Positions 43,423-51,651 of a DNA stretch of 64,000 nt are shown one piece after another. The position numbers were made by a program, and so were the translations under genes. The notes beneath the pieces were generated by a model. The model did no database searches. It saw only the letters and a list, made by a program, of their open reading frames with translations, and was not told where the DNA came from. The stretch comes from Streptomyces pacificus (lineage in GTDB: Bacteria > Actinomycetota > Actinomycetes > Streptomycetales > Streptomycetaceae), in NCBI RefSeq assembly GCF_011766325.1, contig NZ_BLLG01000007.1, forward strand, positions 124,001 to 188,000, given 5' to 3'. Numbering within the stretch: position 1 is the first letter of the stretch; each line of letters opens with the position of its first letter.

Positions 43423-44159
43423 GCGGCGACCCGGCGGGAAAGTACAGCGCTCAGACCCACGGGGACAGCTCACAGGCGATCGGCTTCGTCGGCAAGCTGT
43501 TCCTCAGCATCTTCGTCGGTGACGTCGTCGAGTTCGCCGACAGGGCGAAGCACTGGGGCGGCTGGAACTGGCCGCCGTTCCTGCTCGTCCTTCTGCTCGG
43601 AAGCTACGCCCTGATCAGCGCCCCCGACGGTCCGCCGCACCAGTTCGTCTACGTGTATCTCGCGATCGCCGGTTCGCTCGTTCTGGCACTCGGACGGCTG
43701 GCCCACCCCAAGAGCGACAGGCTGGCCCGGCACTGGCGCGTGCTCATGTCGGCCGCGGCCGTGATGCTCGCGGTCGCCGCCACGGTCGGCATGGACTATC
43801 TCTCCGATCACGGCGAGATAGACATCACCGGCCGCACCAGTCTCACACCGCGCGGCGAGGTCACGTCGGGTTCCGAACTGAGTCTCGTCGTCACGGGCCC
43901 CACCGATCGCGCCCACCTGCGGCTGAAGCTTACGATCTCCGACGCCAAAGGGGACCAGGGGTTCTGCGAACCTGAGAGCCGCTACGCCGCTCAGCTCCGT
44001 GACCGTGCCAGCACCCGAGTCGAGGAGGTGCGCAGCGGCCGGACGGTCGACTTCCCGCTCGGCGGTCTCCAAGGCCAGATCGAAGTGCAGATCGCCCTGC
44101 GGACCAACGAGGGGTGCCAGATGAATGTGTCCGTGGCCGAAGCCGCTCTGCACGACTGA
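43419..44159 (+). CDS. Membrane protein with N-terminal SQAIG motif, 246 aa
   Basis: GTG 43419 inside the stop of the previous gene. Residues 12-24 (QTHGDSSQAIGFV) match the C-terminal motif of the upstream protein at 8 of 13 positions. Three hydrophobic helices follow (PPFLLVLLLGSYALISA about 52-68, FVYVYLAIAGSLVLALGRL about 76-94, VLMSAAAVMLAVAATVGM about 108-125). The last 110 residues are beta-rich (ITGRTSLTPRGEVTSGSELS, GLQGQIEVQIALRTNEGCQM) and should be outside the membrane. It could relay between an external sensor and the motif-bearing partner. No named family recognised. Confidence 0.7.
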   Translation: MSGDPAGKYSAQTHGDSSQAIGFVGKLFLSIFVGDVVEFADRAKHWGGWNWPPFLLVLLLGSYALISAPDGPPHQFVYVYLAIAGSLVLALGRLAHPKSDRLARHWRVLMSAAAVMLAVAATVGMDYLSDHGEIDITGRTSLTPRGEVTSGSELSLVVTGPTDRAHLRLKLTISDAKGDQGFCEPESRYAAQLRDRASTRVEEVRSGRTVDFPLGGLQGQIEVQIALRTNEGCQMNVSVAEAALHD

Positions 44160-44168
44160 GAGGATCCC

Positions 44169-45080
44169 GTGCCCGCTACGTTCCCGAAGCCACGCTCGTC
44201 CCTCCGGCTGCCCGGCCGGATCGGCCGGTCAGCCGCTGTCCTGGCCCTGCTGCTGGGCCTTGCCTCGTGCTCCTCTGAGGAACCCGAACCGGAGTTCCTC
44301 GGCAGGTCGCGTATCACGGTCGCCACACACAACGACCTGCCAGGCATGTCGTACTCCAAGAACTACGACCGCTCCGGACTGGATTTCCTCGTCTTCCAGC
44401 ACGTCAAGGAGGAACTCGACCCCGTCCCCTTCAGCGAACCCATGGATGTCACCTCGGGCGGCAGGGTCACCCAACTCCGGCAAGGAAAGGCCGACATGGT
44501 CATCGCCTCGTTCTCCATCACGTCGGAGAAGATGAAGCTGATCGACTTCGTGGGGCCCTATCTCAAGACCAGGCAGGGGTTTCTCGTCGGTCCTGACAGC
44601 GGCGACGTGCAACAGCTCTCCGATCTCAGCGGCACGAGAATCTGCACCTGGGAAGGCACCACCTCGAAAGAAGCGCTAGAGGACATCAAGAACACCGTCC
44701 ACGCCGAACCGGTCGTCCTCACCGACGCCTCGGACTGCATCGAGCAACTCCTCGACCACGGGGTGCAGGCGGTCTCCACCGATCAGACGATCCTCTACGG
44801 CTTCGCCCAGCGGTACGAGGACGACGGGCTGCGCGTCGTCCCCGACGTGACCATCGGGGTACCGCAGGATTACGGGATCGGCCTGCCGAAGGGACACCGG
44901 GAGGACTGCCGAAAGCTCAAGGACTGGCTGAAGGAGTATGTCGGCACCAGCACCTGGATCAGGGACGTGGAGACGTCCCTGCCCGCTCTCACCGCAGCAG
45001 ACACAGCCTGGATCAGCAAGCACAAGCCGAGCGACGAGGAGATCGAGGCCCGCTCGTGCCGCGACAACATCAGCCCCTGA
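44169..45080 (+). CDS. Solute-binding lipoprotein, SBP_bac_3 (glutamate-binding type)
   Basis: 303 residues from GTG 44169. A basic N-terminus and hydrophobic segment end in the lipobox LLGLASC (Cys34). The body has ITVATHNDLPGMSYSKN, RVTQLRQGKADMVIASFSIT and EKMKLIDFVGPYLKTRQGF, the standard family 3 periplasmic-binding fold for amino acids, then DLSGTRICTWEGTTSKEAL and VQAVSTDQTILYGFAQRYED. No permease or ATPase gene is adjacent, so it is likely a sensor rather than part of an ABC importer. It follows the membrane protein by 9 nt. Confidence 0.85.
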   Translation: MPATFPKPRSSLRLPGRIGRSAAVLALLLGLASCSSEEPEPEFLGRSRITVATHNDLPGMSYSKNYDRSGLDFLVFQHVKEELDPVPFSEPMDVTSGGRVTQLRQGKADMVIASFSITSEKMKLIDFVGPYLKTRQGFLVGPDSGDVQQLSDLSGTRICTWEGTTSKEALEDIKNTVHAEPVVLTDASDCIEQLLDHGVQAVSTDQTILYGFAQRYEDDGLRVVPDVTIGVPQDYGIGLPKGHREDCRKLKDWLKEYVGTSTWIRDVETSLPALTAADTAWISKHKPSDEEIEARSCRDNISP

Positions 45081-45622
45081 GCGGCCGGTAGCGATGGCGT
45101 CCTCGCACCTGCTGGCGGACGGCGCAGGCTGGCTCCACGGCCCGGCGCCGACGTTCCATTCCTGCACCACCGCGTCGTCCTCATGACCCACCTCCAACGC
45201 CGCTACCCGTGACGGAGCGTCATTGGCGCACGGTGGCACAGCCCGACTTCGCGAAAATCGGCTCTCCTGTCGCTTCCGTGGGTCGCTGACCAGGGCTGAT
45301 ACGCAGAACACGCCGTATGTCAAGTTTCGTCAGGACCAACGTTGCGGAGCGTGAGTCGTCGCAGGTCAGCCGGACACGTGGCGCGCGGCACCCTCTGGCC
45401 GAGTGCAGAGTCACGGGGCAGGGTCAGGTGTGGGGGCACGGATCGCACCCCCGACCAAGACCGGCCCGAAGGCCTGCGGTTCGCGACCCCTGTGCGCCGC
45501 GCCCCCGACTCCGGGCAGCGTGACCAAAGCCCCGCGATGCTTCCCGATCCGGGGGTACGGCGGGGCTTGTTCCGTTTTCGCTCTCCGTTACGCCACGCTG
45601 CCGGTAGCCGTACCCTGGCTCC
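45081..45622. other. Gene-poor region upstream of second XRE/TPR regulator
   Basis: About 540 bp without a supportable gene; short frames look like shadows or debris. GCCCGACTTCGCGAAAATCGG at 45241 partly resembles the palindrome arm near 41708. At the right end TACCCT (45611-45616) lies 6 nt before the regulator ATG, as for a leaderless promoter; a GC hairpin-like stretch around CCCCGCGATGCTTCCCG and CGGCGGGGCTTG precedes it. Confidence 0.4.
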
Positions 45623-46798
45623 ATGACTGACGTGGGGAAGAAAGTCAAGCAAGCCCGCAAGCTAAGTGGGCTTACGCAAAACGAGTTGGCCGAATCGTCC
45701 GGTGTCTCTATCTCCACCATTCGGAAGCTGGAGCAAGGGGAGCGGGACACGGCGCGAATGGAGACGCTGCGGGCCCTCGCCCTGGTGCTCCGCGTCCCCA
45801 CCATGTCCCTGGTAGCCGAGCCTTCCGAGGAAGGTCCCACGCCGGGGACACCCGAGCTGTGGAGCCCTGTACGCGCGGCCCTAGTTCGGCCACATGGCGG
45901 CAGTAGCGATGAAGCCCCGACCACGCACGGCGTTGCCGATGCTGTTGCCACGGCCGTCCCCTACTACCGCGCGCACCGCTTCACCGAACTTGCGGCGATC
46001 CTGCCGCATCTGATCAACGATGCCGAAGCACTCGGGTGCGAGGGACGCGCCGAGCGGTTGCGGGTGCTGCAACTGGTCGCCGGGGCGCTGACTCACACGC
46101 GACAGTTCGACCTTGCCGAGATCGTGTTGCGTCGCGCAATGGACGATGCAACGGACCGCATGGTTACGGCGGCCACCGTCAACACCCTGTGCTGGCTGCT
46201 CATGCGGCAAGGGCGATTGGACGAAGCGTTGCACACTGCCTCGCGCTGGGCAGATGAACTAGAGCCTCGGATCAGCCGAGCCACTCCCGACGAGCTGTCG
46301 GCTTGGGGCTTGCTCCTGCTCAACGTCTCTGCCGCTGCTATCCGCAACAACCAACCGGGGCTCGCCGCAGATGCGTTGAAGTTCGCTTCCAGCGCTGCAA
46401 CAGCGCTCGGCAGGGAGGTGCGGCCGGCTCACGAACAGATGCGCACCTTCGGTCCGCTATCTGTCCGCATGAAGACCGTGGAAGACGCCTTGGTCCGGAA
46501 CAAGCCCGACCACGCACTACGACTCGCGGGGACGCTTGGTAAGACGGCACCACGGTCCGCGGTGCTTCCGTCCGCGAGCGTGCGGGCTCGGCATGGACTC
46601 TCGGTAGCCGAGGCATACGCCCGTCTTGGGCAGTACACCGAAGCGTTCGGCAAGCTGTCCGAGGTACAGGCGTCGTCGCCCGAGTGGTTCCCCAACCAAT
46701 CCCCTGCGCGGGACGTACTCCGGTCGGTGGTTGACGGGCGACGCAAGTTGACCCCCGCGATGCGAACCATGGCAAGCACGCTGCAACTGGCGATCTGA
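45623..46798 (+). CDS. XRE-family regulator with TPR-like region (paralogue of 10552)
   Basis: 391 residues. KKVKQARKLSGLTQNELAES, then SGVSISTIRKLEQGERDTAR, form the helix-turn-helix; the rest is TPR-like helical repeats (AERLRVLQLVAGALTHTRQF, LRRAMDDATDRMVTAATVNT, YARLGQYTEAFGKLSEVQA). Domain order and length match the regulator at 10552-11766. Its base composition is lower in GC than the core genes. It leads a row of small genes and the second ATP-grasp/methyltransferase pair, which it probably controls. The start is probably leaderless. Confidence 0.88.
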   Translation: MTDVGKKVKQARKLSGLTQNELAESSGVSISTIRKLEQGERDTARMETLRALALVLRVPTMSLVAEPSEEGPTPGTPELWSPVRAALVRPHGGSSDEAPTTHGVADAVATAVPYYRAHRFTELAAILPHLINDAEALGCEGRAERLRVLQLVAGALTHTRQFDLAEIVLRRAMDDATDRMVTAATVNTLCWLLMRQGRLDEALHTASRWADELEPRISRATPDELSAWGLLLLNVSAAAIRNNQPGLAADALKFASSAATALGREVRPAHEQMRTFGPLSVRMKTVEDALVRNKPDHALRLAGTLGKTAPRSAVLPSASVRARHGLSVAEAYARLGQYTEAFGKLSEVQASSPEWFPNQSPARDVLRSVVDGRRKLTPAMRTMASTLQLAI

Positions 46799-46871
46799 AA
46801 GGGGTAGTTCGGCGCTGTCGGTAATGGAAGTGCCACAGACAGTGTTGTCCCGTCGGTTCTAGCGTCACCGT

Positions 46872-47024
46872 ATGACCCGACGAACCCGCGCCGACAGTGC
46901 CCGCCGACGCGCGCTCTTGGACGCCGCGTCAGGTCTCTGGCCCTTCCGCTACGCGTACCCCGCCCCCGAGCCCCGCCCCGACGGGGCGCCGAAGGGGTGC
47001 GAACCCAAGTCGGGGGAAGCGTGA
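46872..47024 (+). CDS. Small conserved protein, 50 aa
   Basis: ATG 46872 to TGA 47024. TRRTRADSARRRALLDAASG then LWPFRYAYPAPEPRPDG. The basic start and the LWPFRYAYP block recur, from memory, in tiny Streptomyces proteins beside XRE/TPR regulators. It overlaps the next gene by one base (TGATG). Function unknown. Confidence 0.6.
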   Translation: MTRRTRADSARRRALLDAASGLWPFRYAYPAPEPRPDGAPKGCEPKSGEA

Positions 47025-47245
47025 TGAGCGCGGCCCCTGCCGTTGGCTCGCTGGTCGTAGACACACGGGTGGACCAGCTCGGGGAGTTCCGCGGGGTCGC
47101 CGGCCCGTACTGGTCACTGCGCCCCCTTGGCGGTGGAACCGAGTGGGACGCCGAGCCCGAGCACGTGCGCCCCGCGGACCCGAAAGAGCGTCTGCGCGCG
47201 GAGACCGCCCGTGTGAACGCCCGGAGCCGGGGTGAACGGCTGTGA
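47024..47245 (+). CDS. Small SH3/PRC-like regulator-associated protein, 73 aa
   Basis: ATG 47024. GSLVVDTRVDQLGEFRGVAG, then YWSLRPLGGGTEWDAEPEHV and RPADPKERL. The pattern (a strand, a GEFxG turn, then LRPxGGGxEWDxxPxxVRPA) is that of a small beta-barrel family found next to XRE/TPR regulators. The frameshifted gene at 12026 has the same ending type. It overlaps the next gene by 4 nt. Confidence 0.65.
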   Translation: MSAAPAVGSLVVDTRVDQLGEFRGVAGPYWSLRPLGGGTEWDAEPEHVRPADPKERLRAETARVNARSRGERL

Positions 47246-47466
47246 CCACTACAGCCCGGCGCAGATTCGTCCTCGTGGACTGGACGTTACGGCCCGATCG
47301 GGACGACGACGCCCCGCCCACCACCTACGCGTTCCGGTGCCTCGCGCTCACCGAGGACGACGCCGAGTGCGCCGCAACGTCACCCGCGAGCGAGGACCCG
47401 ACCGAACCGCAGACGTGGGCGTTCGACCCGTACCCCGCGGCCCTGCCGGTCGGGGTGGCGCGATGA
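47242..47466 (+). CDS. DUF7848-like small protein, 74 aa
   Basis: GTG 47242 within the preceding stop. RRRFVLVDWTLRPDRDDDAP, YAFRCLALTEDDAECAATSP and QTWAFDPYPA. The strand-turn-CxxC-like layout (here Cys...Cys with the pairs incomplete) and the central TYAFRCL match small Streptomyces proteins annotated DUF7848; confidence in the name is moderate. It overlaps the 30-residue gene by 4 nt (ATGA). Confidence 0.6.
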   Translation: MTTTARRRFVLVDWTLRPDRDDDAPPTTYAFRCLALTEDDAECAATSPASEDPTEPQTWAFDPYPAALPVGVAR

Positions 47467-47555
47467 CCACGACCCGGACGTGTGAGCACCGGCAGACCGA
47501 GAAGCGCGACGGCACGACCTACTGCCGGAACTGCAAACGACAGATCTACCTGTGA
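47463..47555 (+). CDS. 30-residue zinc-ribbon peptide
   Basis: ATG 47463, overlapping the preceding stop as ATGA, to TGA 47555. The peptide is TTTRTCEHRQTEKRDGTTYC then RNCKRQIYL. Cys, His, then CxxC is a treble-clef-like zinc pattern. It is a well-coupled member of the small gene chain. Immediately after its stop a second TGA follows, then 18 in-frame codons that look like the tail of a RiPP precursor. Confidence 0.65.
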   Translation: MTTTRTCEHRQTEKRDGTTYCRNCKRQIYL

Positions 47556-47615
47556 TGACTCCGCCCGGACGGCAAGGTAGATGCCGACTCCGGCCACGAC
47601 GCGACGCAGGACTAG
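47556..47615 (+). pseudogene. Probable 3' remnant of a graspetide precursor
   Basis: After the double stop TGATGA the same frame reads LRPDGKVDADSGHDATQD and ends in TAG at 47613-47615, 11 nt before the ATG of the ATP-grasp gene. It is Asp-rich and aligns with the corrected tail of the first precursor at TGKVDRNSD (GKVD followed by an acidic run ending TDQ/TQD). It occupies the position expected for a precursor, directly upstream of the ligase. The leader and N-terminal core are gone. Homology is judged by eye over 18 codons. Confidence 0.5.
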
Positions 47616-47626
47616 GGGGTGGCGCC

Positions 47627-48613
47627 ATGGACGGACGCCCGGTGCTGGTCTGCACGGAGTACGAGGACGCAACCGCTGATCTGGTCATCGCGGAGTTGAA
47701 CCGGCGCCGGGTGCCCGTCCTCCGGTTCGACCCGGGGCGCGACTTCCCGGCGCCCGTGGTGCTGGCCGCGCGCATCGGGGCTGGGGGCGCCTCCCGGACG
47801 AAGTCTGGGGGAGGATGGGGCGGGCGGCTGATGGTCGGGGAGCGTACGGCCGACCTTTCCGCCGTGCGCGCCCTGTACCACCGTCGGCCGAGTCCCTACC
47901 CGACGGGCAGCGGCGAGCAGGCGGCCCGGTTCGCCGCGCAGGAGAACCGGCGCGGCCTGGGCGGCGTGCTGGGCGCGCTGCCGGGGTGCCTGTTTCTGAG
48001 CCACCCGCAGGCGATCGCACGGGCGGAGTACAAGCCCGCGCAGTTGGACGCGGGGACCCGGGTAGGGCTCATGGTCCCGGCCACCCTGATCACGAACGAT
48101 CCGATGGAGGCCAAGGCGTTCTGCGCCGCACAGCCGACCATCTACAAGCCTTTGCACGCGGGGGCGTACGAGGTTGAGGGCGAGCCCGCCGGAATCTGGG
48201 CGGCCCCGGTCGAGGCGGTCGAGGTCGACGGCGCGGTGAGCCACAGTGCGCACCTGTTCCAAGCGCAGGTGCCCAAGGTGGCGGACGTGCGGGCGGTCGT
48301 CGTCGGCGAGCAGGTGTTCAGCGCCCGGATTACCGCGCCGCCCGGGGTTGTGGACTGGAGAGCCGAGTACCAGAGCCTCACCTATGAGCCGGTCGCCTGC
48401 CCGGACGGGATACGCGGGGCGCTTGTGCGGTTCCTCGCCGCTTTCGGGCTGAACTTCGGCGCCTTCGACTTCGCCGTGACTGCGGACGGCGCCTGGTGGT
48501 TTCTGGAGTGCAACCCCAACGGCCAATGGGCGTGGCTGGAAGACGCGGCCGGACTGCCGATCACACACGCAATCGCAGACCTGTTGGAGAACGGAGCGGG
48601 TCAGCATGAGTGA
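47627..48613 (+). CDS. ATP-grasp ribosomal peptide maturase, second copy
   Basis: 328 residues from ATG 47627 with AGGGGGTGG upstream; an in-frame GTG at 47552 adds residues without homology. Shared features with the copy at 36198: [57 protein letters not shown] and [14 protein letters not shown]. It should form omega-ester or amide crosslinks in a precursor peptide, but no intact precursor lies nearby. A short Gly-rich insertion ([16 protein letters not shown]) is present near residue 50. It overlaps the methyltransferase gene by 8 nt. Confidence 0.87.
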   Translation: MDGRPVLVCTEYEDATADLVIAELNRRRVPVLRFDPGRDFPAPVVLAARIGAGGASRTKSGGGWGGRLMVGERTADLSAVRALYHRRPSPYPTGSGEQAARFAAQENRRGLGGVLGALPGCLFLSHPQAIARAEYKPAQLDAGTRVGLMVPATLITNDPMEAKAFCAAQPTIYKPLHAGAYEVEGEPAGIWAAPVEAVEVDGAVSHSAHLFQAQVPKVADVRAVVVGEQVFSARITAPPGVVDWRAEYQSLTYEPVACPDGIRGALVRFLAAFGLNFGAFDFAVTADGAWWFLECNPNGQWAWLEDAAGLPITHAIADLLENGAGQHE

Positions 48614-49727
48614 CCCCCTGCCGTCGGAACACCTACGGTCCGACCTTGCGCGGCGCCTGTCCAAGGCTGGCGCCCTGCATAGCCCGGAATGGGAAGCGGC
48701 CGTCATGTCGGTGCCCCGCGAGGCGTTCCTCTCGCGCGGTTGGTTCGAGTACGAAGACGGCGGCTGGTACCGGCCCGCGGCCCAAGACTCCGCGGGAGGA
48801 CTCGCGCGGATCTACGAAGACGACACCCTCGTGACGCAGGTGGCCGGGGGCGTCTTCCCCGACCAGGTCGAGGGGCGCATCGCGGCGGCCCCCTCGTCGT
48901 CGTCCACCCTGCCGAGTCTGGTCGTGCGGATGCTCGAAGACCTGCGGGCGGCCGAGGGGACGCGCGTTCTGGAGATCGGCACGGGCACGGGCTACTCAAC
49001 CGCGCTGCTCTGCCATGTCGTCGGCGAGGACAACGTGACCACGGTGGAGGTCGACGCGGAGGTGTCCGCCCGCGCCGGGATCGCGCTCGGAGGCGCCGGG
49101 TACTGGCCTGCCCGCGTGGTCGGTGACGGACTGGCGGGTTACAAGGAGGGCAGTCCGTATGACCGCGTGATCGCCACGTGCGGCGTGCACACCGTGCCGG
49201 CCGACTGGCTCGCGCAGACCAGGCCCGGCGGTGAGGTCCTGGTCACGGTCGGCGGATGGATGCACGCATCCGAACTCGTACGGCTCATGGTCGCTGACGA
49301 CGGCACGGCCAGCGGCCCGGTTCTCGGCGGACAGGTCTCGTTCATGCTGGCCCGTCCCCACCTTCCGCCCCCGCTGGGCATCCTGCCGAACCTGAGCGAG
49401 GGCGACGCGGTGCCCTCCGGGCTGGGCGCGGATGCGCTCGACGACTGGACCGCCCGGTTCGTCGCGCAGTTCGCCGCGCCGCGCGCACAGCGGCTCACGC
49501 TGGAACGTGACGGTCGGACGGAACACGTCGTGATCGACGTGGACGCCGAAGCGTGGGCGGTCGTCTTCCAGGACGGCGGCCGGTGGATGGTCCGGCAGGA
49601 CGGCACGGCGCGCCTGTGGGACGAGATCACCGAACGTGTCACGCAGTGGCAGGCGGACGGGCGCCCGCCTGCCGACCGTATGCGGCTGCACGTCGGCCCC
49701 GACGGGCAACGCCTCACTTGGGCGTGA
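48606..49727 (+). CDS. PIMT-like methyltransferase of ATP-grasp peptide system, second copy
   Basis: 373 residues from ATG 48606. [24 protein letters not shown] start, [20 protein letters not shown], motif [21 protein letters not shown] and [20 protein letters not shown], then [20 protein letters not shown]. Motifs are closer to the classical PIMT consensus than in the copy at 37153. The C-terminal 160-residue extension is shared with that copy. Predicted to methylate Asp or iso-Asp in the modified peptide. Confidence 0.86.
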   Translation: MSDPLPSEHLRSDLARRLSKAGALHSPEWEAAVMSVPREAFLSRGWFEYEDGGWYRPAAQDSAGGLARIYEDDTLVTQVAGGVFPDQVEGRIAAAPSSSSTLPSLVVRMLEDLRAAEGTRVLEIGTGTGYSTALLCHVVGEDNVTTVEVDAEVSARAGIALGGAGYWPARVVGDGLAGYKEGSPYDRVIATCGVHTVPADWLAQTRPGGEVLVTVGGWMHASELVRLMVADDGTASGPVLGGQVSFMLARPHLPPPLGILPNLSEGDAVPSGLGADALDDWTARFVAQFAAPRAQRLTLERDGRTEHVVIDVDAEAWAVVFQDGGRWMVRQDGTARLWDEITERVTQWQADGRPPADRMRLHVGPDGQRLTWA

Positions 49728-49795
49728 CCGCGGGCTGACACCCCATGCTGCCACGTCCGTCCGTCGTTCCCCCGTAGCGGACGGGCGGGGCTTCC

Positions 49796-50470
49796 TCATG
49801 TGCTCGGGGCGGACTCCTCCGGGGCCTGGTCGGGCTTCTGCTCGGCCACGTAGGTACCGCGCCCCGATACCCGTGCCCGCTTTTCCGCGGCCTCCGCCAT
49901 CGCTTCCCGCGCGGCGTCCGCGTGCCCCTCGCCGGAGAACAGTTCGGCGGCGTCCGGACGTGACAGGCGCTCGATCACGAGGGCCGTGACGTGCTTCTCG
50001 AACGTGCTCCGGTGCAGGTTCACGCACTTCGCGGCTGTCCAGATTCCCCGCCGGTTGAAGTCCCGGATAATCGCTGTCTTCGCTTCCCCCGAGGCGATCC
50101 GCTCGGCGGCCTCGCGCACGACGGCGGCCTGATCCTCGCGAACCACCTGACGAACGAACTCCTACGTCTTCGGGTCGTATTGACGCTCGTACCCGAACAA
50201 CGTCCCTGCGGTCGGGAGACCTTGTTCGGCGGACGCGCGCTGCCCGCGCAACACGCGATCGCGGATCTCGCTCGCCTCACGCTCGGCGAGCAGCGCGTCA
50301 AGGCCCGTGGAGAACCGGTCATCGCGGTGCGCGACAGGTCGTACAAGCGGCCCTTGTAGCACCACTGCACGCAGTTGCCCTCGGCGATCTCCCGAAGCCT
50401 GAGATACGCCTCAAGGTCACGTTGCGCCCGTGACGACTCCGTTTCGACTTGCGACAGTACGAAACGGATG
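49796..50470 (-). pseudogene. Serine recombinase (large serine integrase), degraded
   Basis: Read from 50470 downwards: IRFVLSQVETESSRAQRDLE, YLRLREIAEGNCVQWCYKGR, then a one-base frame change near 50330, then DDRFSTGLDALLAEREASEI and RGQRASAEQGLPTAGTLFGY up to YDPKT, an in-frame TAG at 50162-50164, and EFVRQVVREDQAAVVREAAE and TAIIRDFNRRGIWTAAK. These are parts of the recombinase domain of large serine integrases. The catalytic N-terminus with its Ser is missing and the middle after TAAK jumps to a late segment (LSRPDAAELFSGEGHADAAR). It is the relic of an integrating element. Confidence 0.8.
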
Positions 50471-50492
50471 GGCCTGGATACGGCGTGCGGAA

Positions 50493-50665
50493 AGCAAGCA
50501 GACTCGGCTGCTCGGAGTCGAAGGCACGGTGATCGACTCCGTCGAGGCCGAGGAGACCGATGACGCGGAGTCCGGCCCCGAGGGTGTGGTGATCGTGGTC
50601 CACGCCCGCCCCGCGCGGGGCCGGAGGCAGCGGTGCGGGATCTGCCGGAGACGGTGCGCCCTATG
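50493..50665 (+). pseudogene. ISL3-family transposase, 5' remnant
   Basis: RLLGVEGTVIDSVEAEETDD, GVVIVVHARPARGRRQRCGI and CRRRCAL read in one frame from about 50505. This is the N-terminal start of ISL3 transposases (LLGVEGTVIDSVE... then CGxCxRR zinc-binding pattern). Similarity is lost at about 50665, 45 bp before thpR, so this marks the right junction of the degraded mobile segment. No start codon is preserved. Confidence 0.75.
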
Positions 50666-50709
50666 CGGTCACCGCAAGTACGAGGGACCGGCGCTGCGAG
50701 ACTCGGCAT

Positions 50710-51279
50710 ATGAGACTCTTCGCCGCAGTGGTGCCGCCCGAAGAGGTCCTGCGGGAACTCGGGCGGGCCGCAGACCGCCTGCACGGGCTGCCGGGGGCCG
50801 AGGGCCTGCGCTGGACCGGGAGGCCGGGGTGGCACTTCACCCTCGCGTTCATGGGGGAGGTCGACGAGGGGCTGCTGCCCGAGCTGCACGTGCGGCTCGG
50901 ACGGGCCGCACGGCGCAGCGAGGGGTTCCGGCTGCGGCTGCACGGCGGCGGGCACTTCGGCCGGCGGACGCTCTGGGTGGGCGCGGCAGGCGGACTCGAC
51001 GCGATGCGCATGCTCGCCGAGCGGGCGGACGCGGCTGCGCGCCGGGCCGGCGTCGCCATGCAGGAACACCGTCGCTACCACGCCCATCTCACCCTCGCAC
51101 GCAGCCGAGCCGACACGGACCTGCGCCCGTACGTCGACGCCCTGGCTCCGTTCGAGGGCCGGCCGTGGACCGTGGACCGGCTGCTGCTGATCCGCAGCGA
51201 TCTGCCCGGCGGCGGACGGCCGGGCGAGCGGCCGCGCTACGAGGAGACCGGCGCCTGGCCGCTGGGCGCGGCGGACTGA
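50710..51279 (+). CDS. thpR: RNA 2',3'-cyclic phosphodiesterase (2'-5' RNA ligase family)
   Basis: 189 residues from ATG 50710. Two HxTx motifs define the 2H phosphoesterase active site: HFTLAFMGEVDEGL near residue 43 and HLTLARSRADTDL near residue 128. RLFAAVVPPEEVLREL is the normal N-terminus. The enzyme opens 2',3'-cyclic phosphates and can ligate tRNA halves in vitro. It marks the return to core genome after the mobile debris. The start is only 45 bp from the ISL3 remnant, so its native promoter may have been altered by the insertion. Confidence 0.9.
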   Translation: MRLFAAVVPPEEVLRELGRAADRLHGLPGAEGLRWTGRPGWHFTLAFMGEVDEGLLPELHVRLGRAARRSEGFRLRLHGGGHFGRRTLWVGAAGGLDAMRMLAERADAAARRAGVAMQEHRRYHAHLTLARSRADTDLRPYVDALAPFEGRPWTVDRLLLIRSDLPGGGRPGERPRYEETGAWPLGAAD

Positions 51280-51480
51280 GCCCCGTGCGGTGCGGCGGGG
51301 CCACGCGGTGCGGCGGGGCGCCTGGGGGAGGGACCGCTTCCCGGTGCCTCGCGGATGCCTCACCCACCGGCCCCCGGGATGCCCTGCCGCCCTCGCGGGG
51401 CGGGCCGCGCACGCGACCGCACGGCGCCTCGCGGGCGCCCCCGGCACCGAGGGCCCGGACCTGCCCGTTACGCTCGAAGG

Positions 51481-51570
51481 GTGGACCCGAAGACCCGTAA
51501 CCGGATCATGGCCGGTGTGCTTGTGCTGATGTTCGCCGTCGTCGCCGTGGCGGCCGCGCTCGGGCGCTGA
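51481..51570 (+). CDS. 29-residue small membrane peptide
   Basis: GTG 51481 to TGA 51570: VDPKTRNRIMAGVLVLMFAV then VAVAAALGR. One basic turn (KTRNR) followed by a single hydrophobic helix and a basic end, the form of a small membrane peptide. TACGCT at 51470 would place the GTG at or near the transcript start, so translation may be leaderless; there is no good Shine-Dalgarno. From memory a nearly identical peptide is conserved in Streptomyces. Confidence 0.6.
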   Translation: MDPKTRNRIMAGVLVLMFAVVAVAAALGR

Positions 51571-51651
51571 ACCCCGCGGACCGCCGCCCCGGGGAAAGGG
51601 CGGCGGCTCCGCCCCGCCGAATCGCCGGCCGACCGCCCGAATCGCTCCCGG

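Noticed and set aside
45184..45600. Short open frames in the spacer before the second regulator
   Set aside because: No start signal, no homology and composition of noncoding DNA.
47553..47615. Stop-codon readthrough or selenocysteine at TGATGA
   Set aside because: Two consecutive stops and no recognisable SECIS-like structure; a deleted precursor remnant is simpler.
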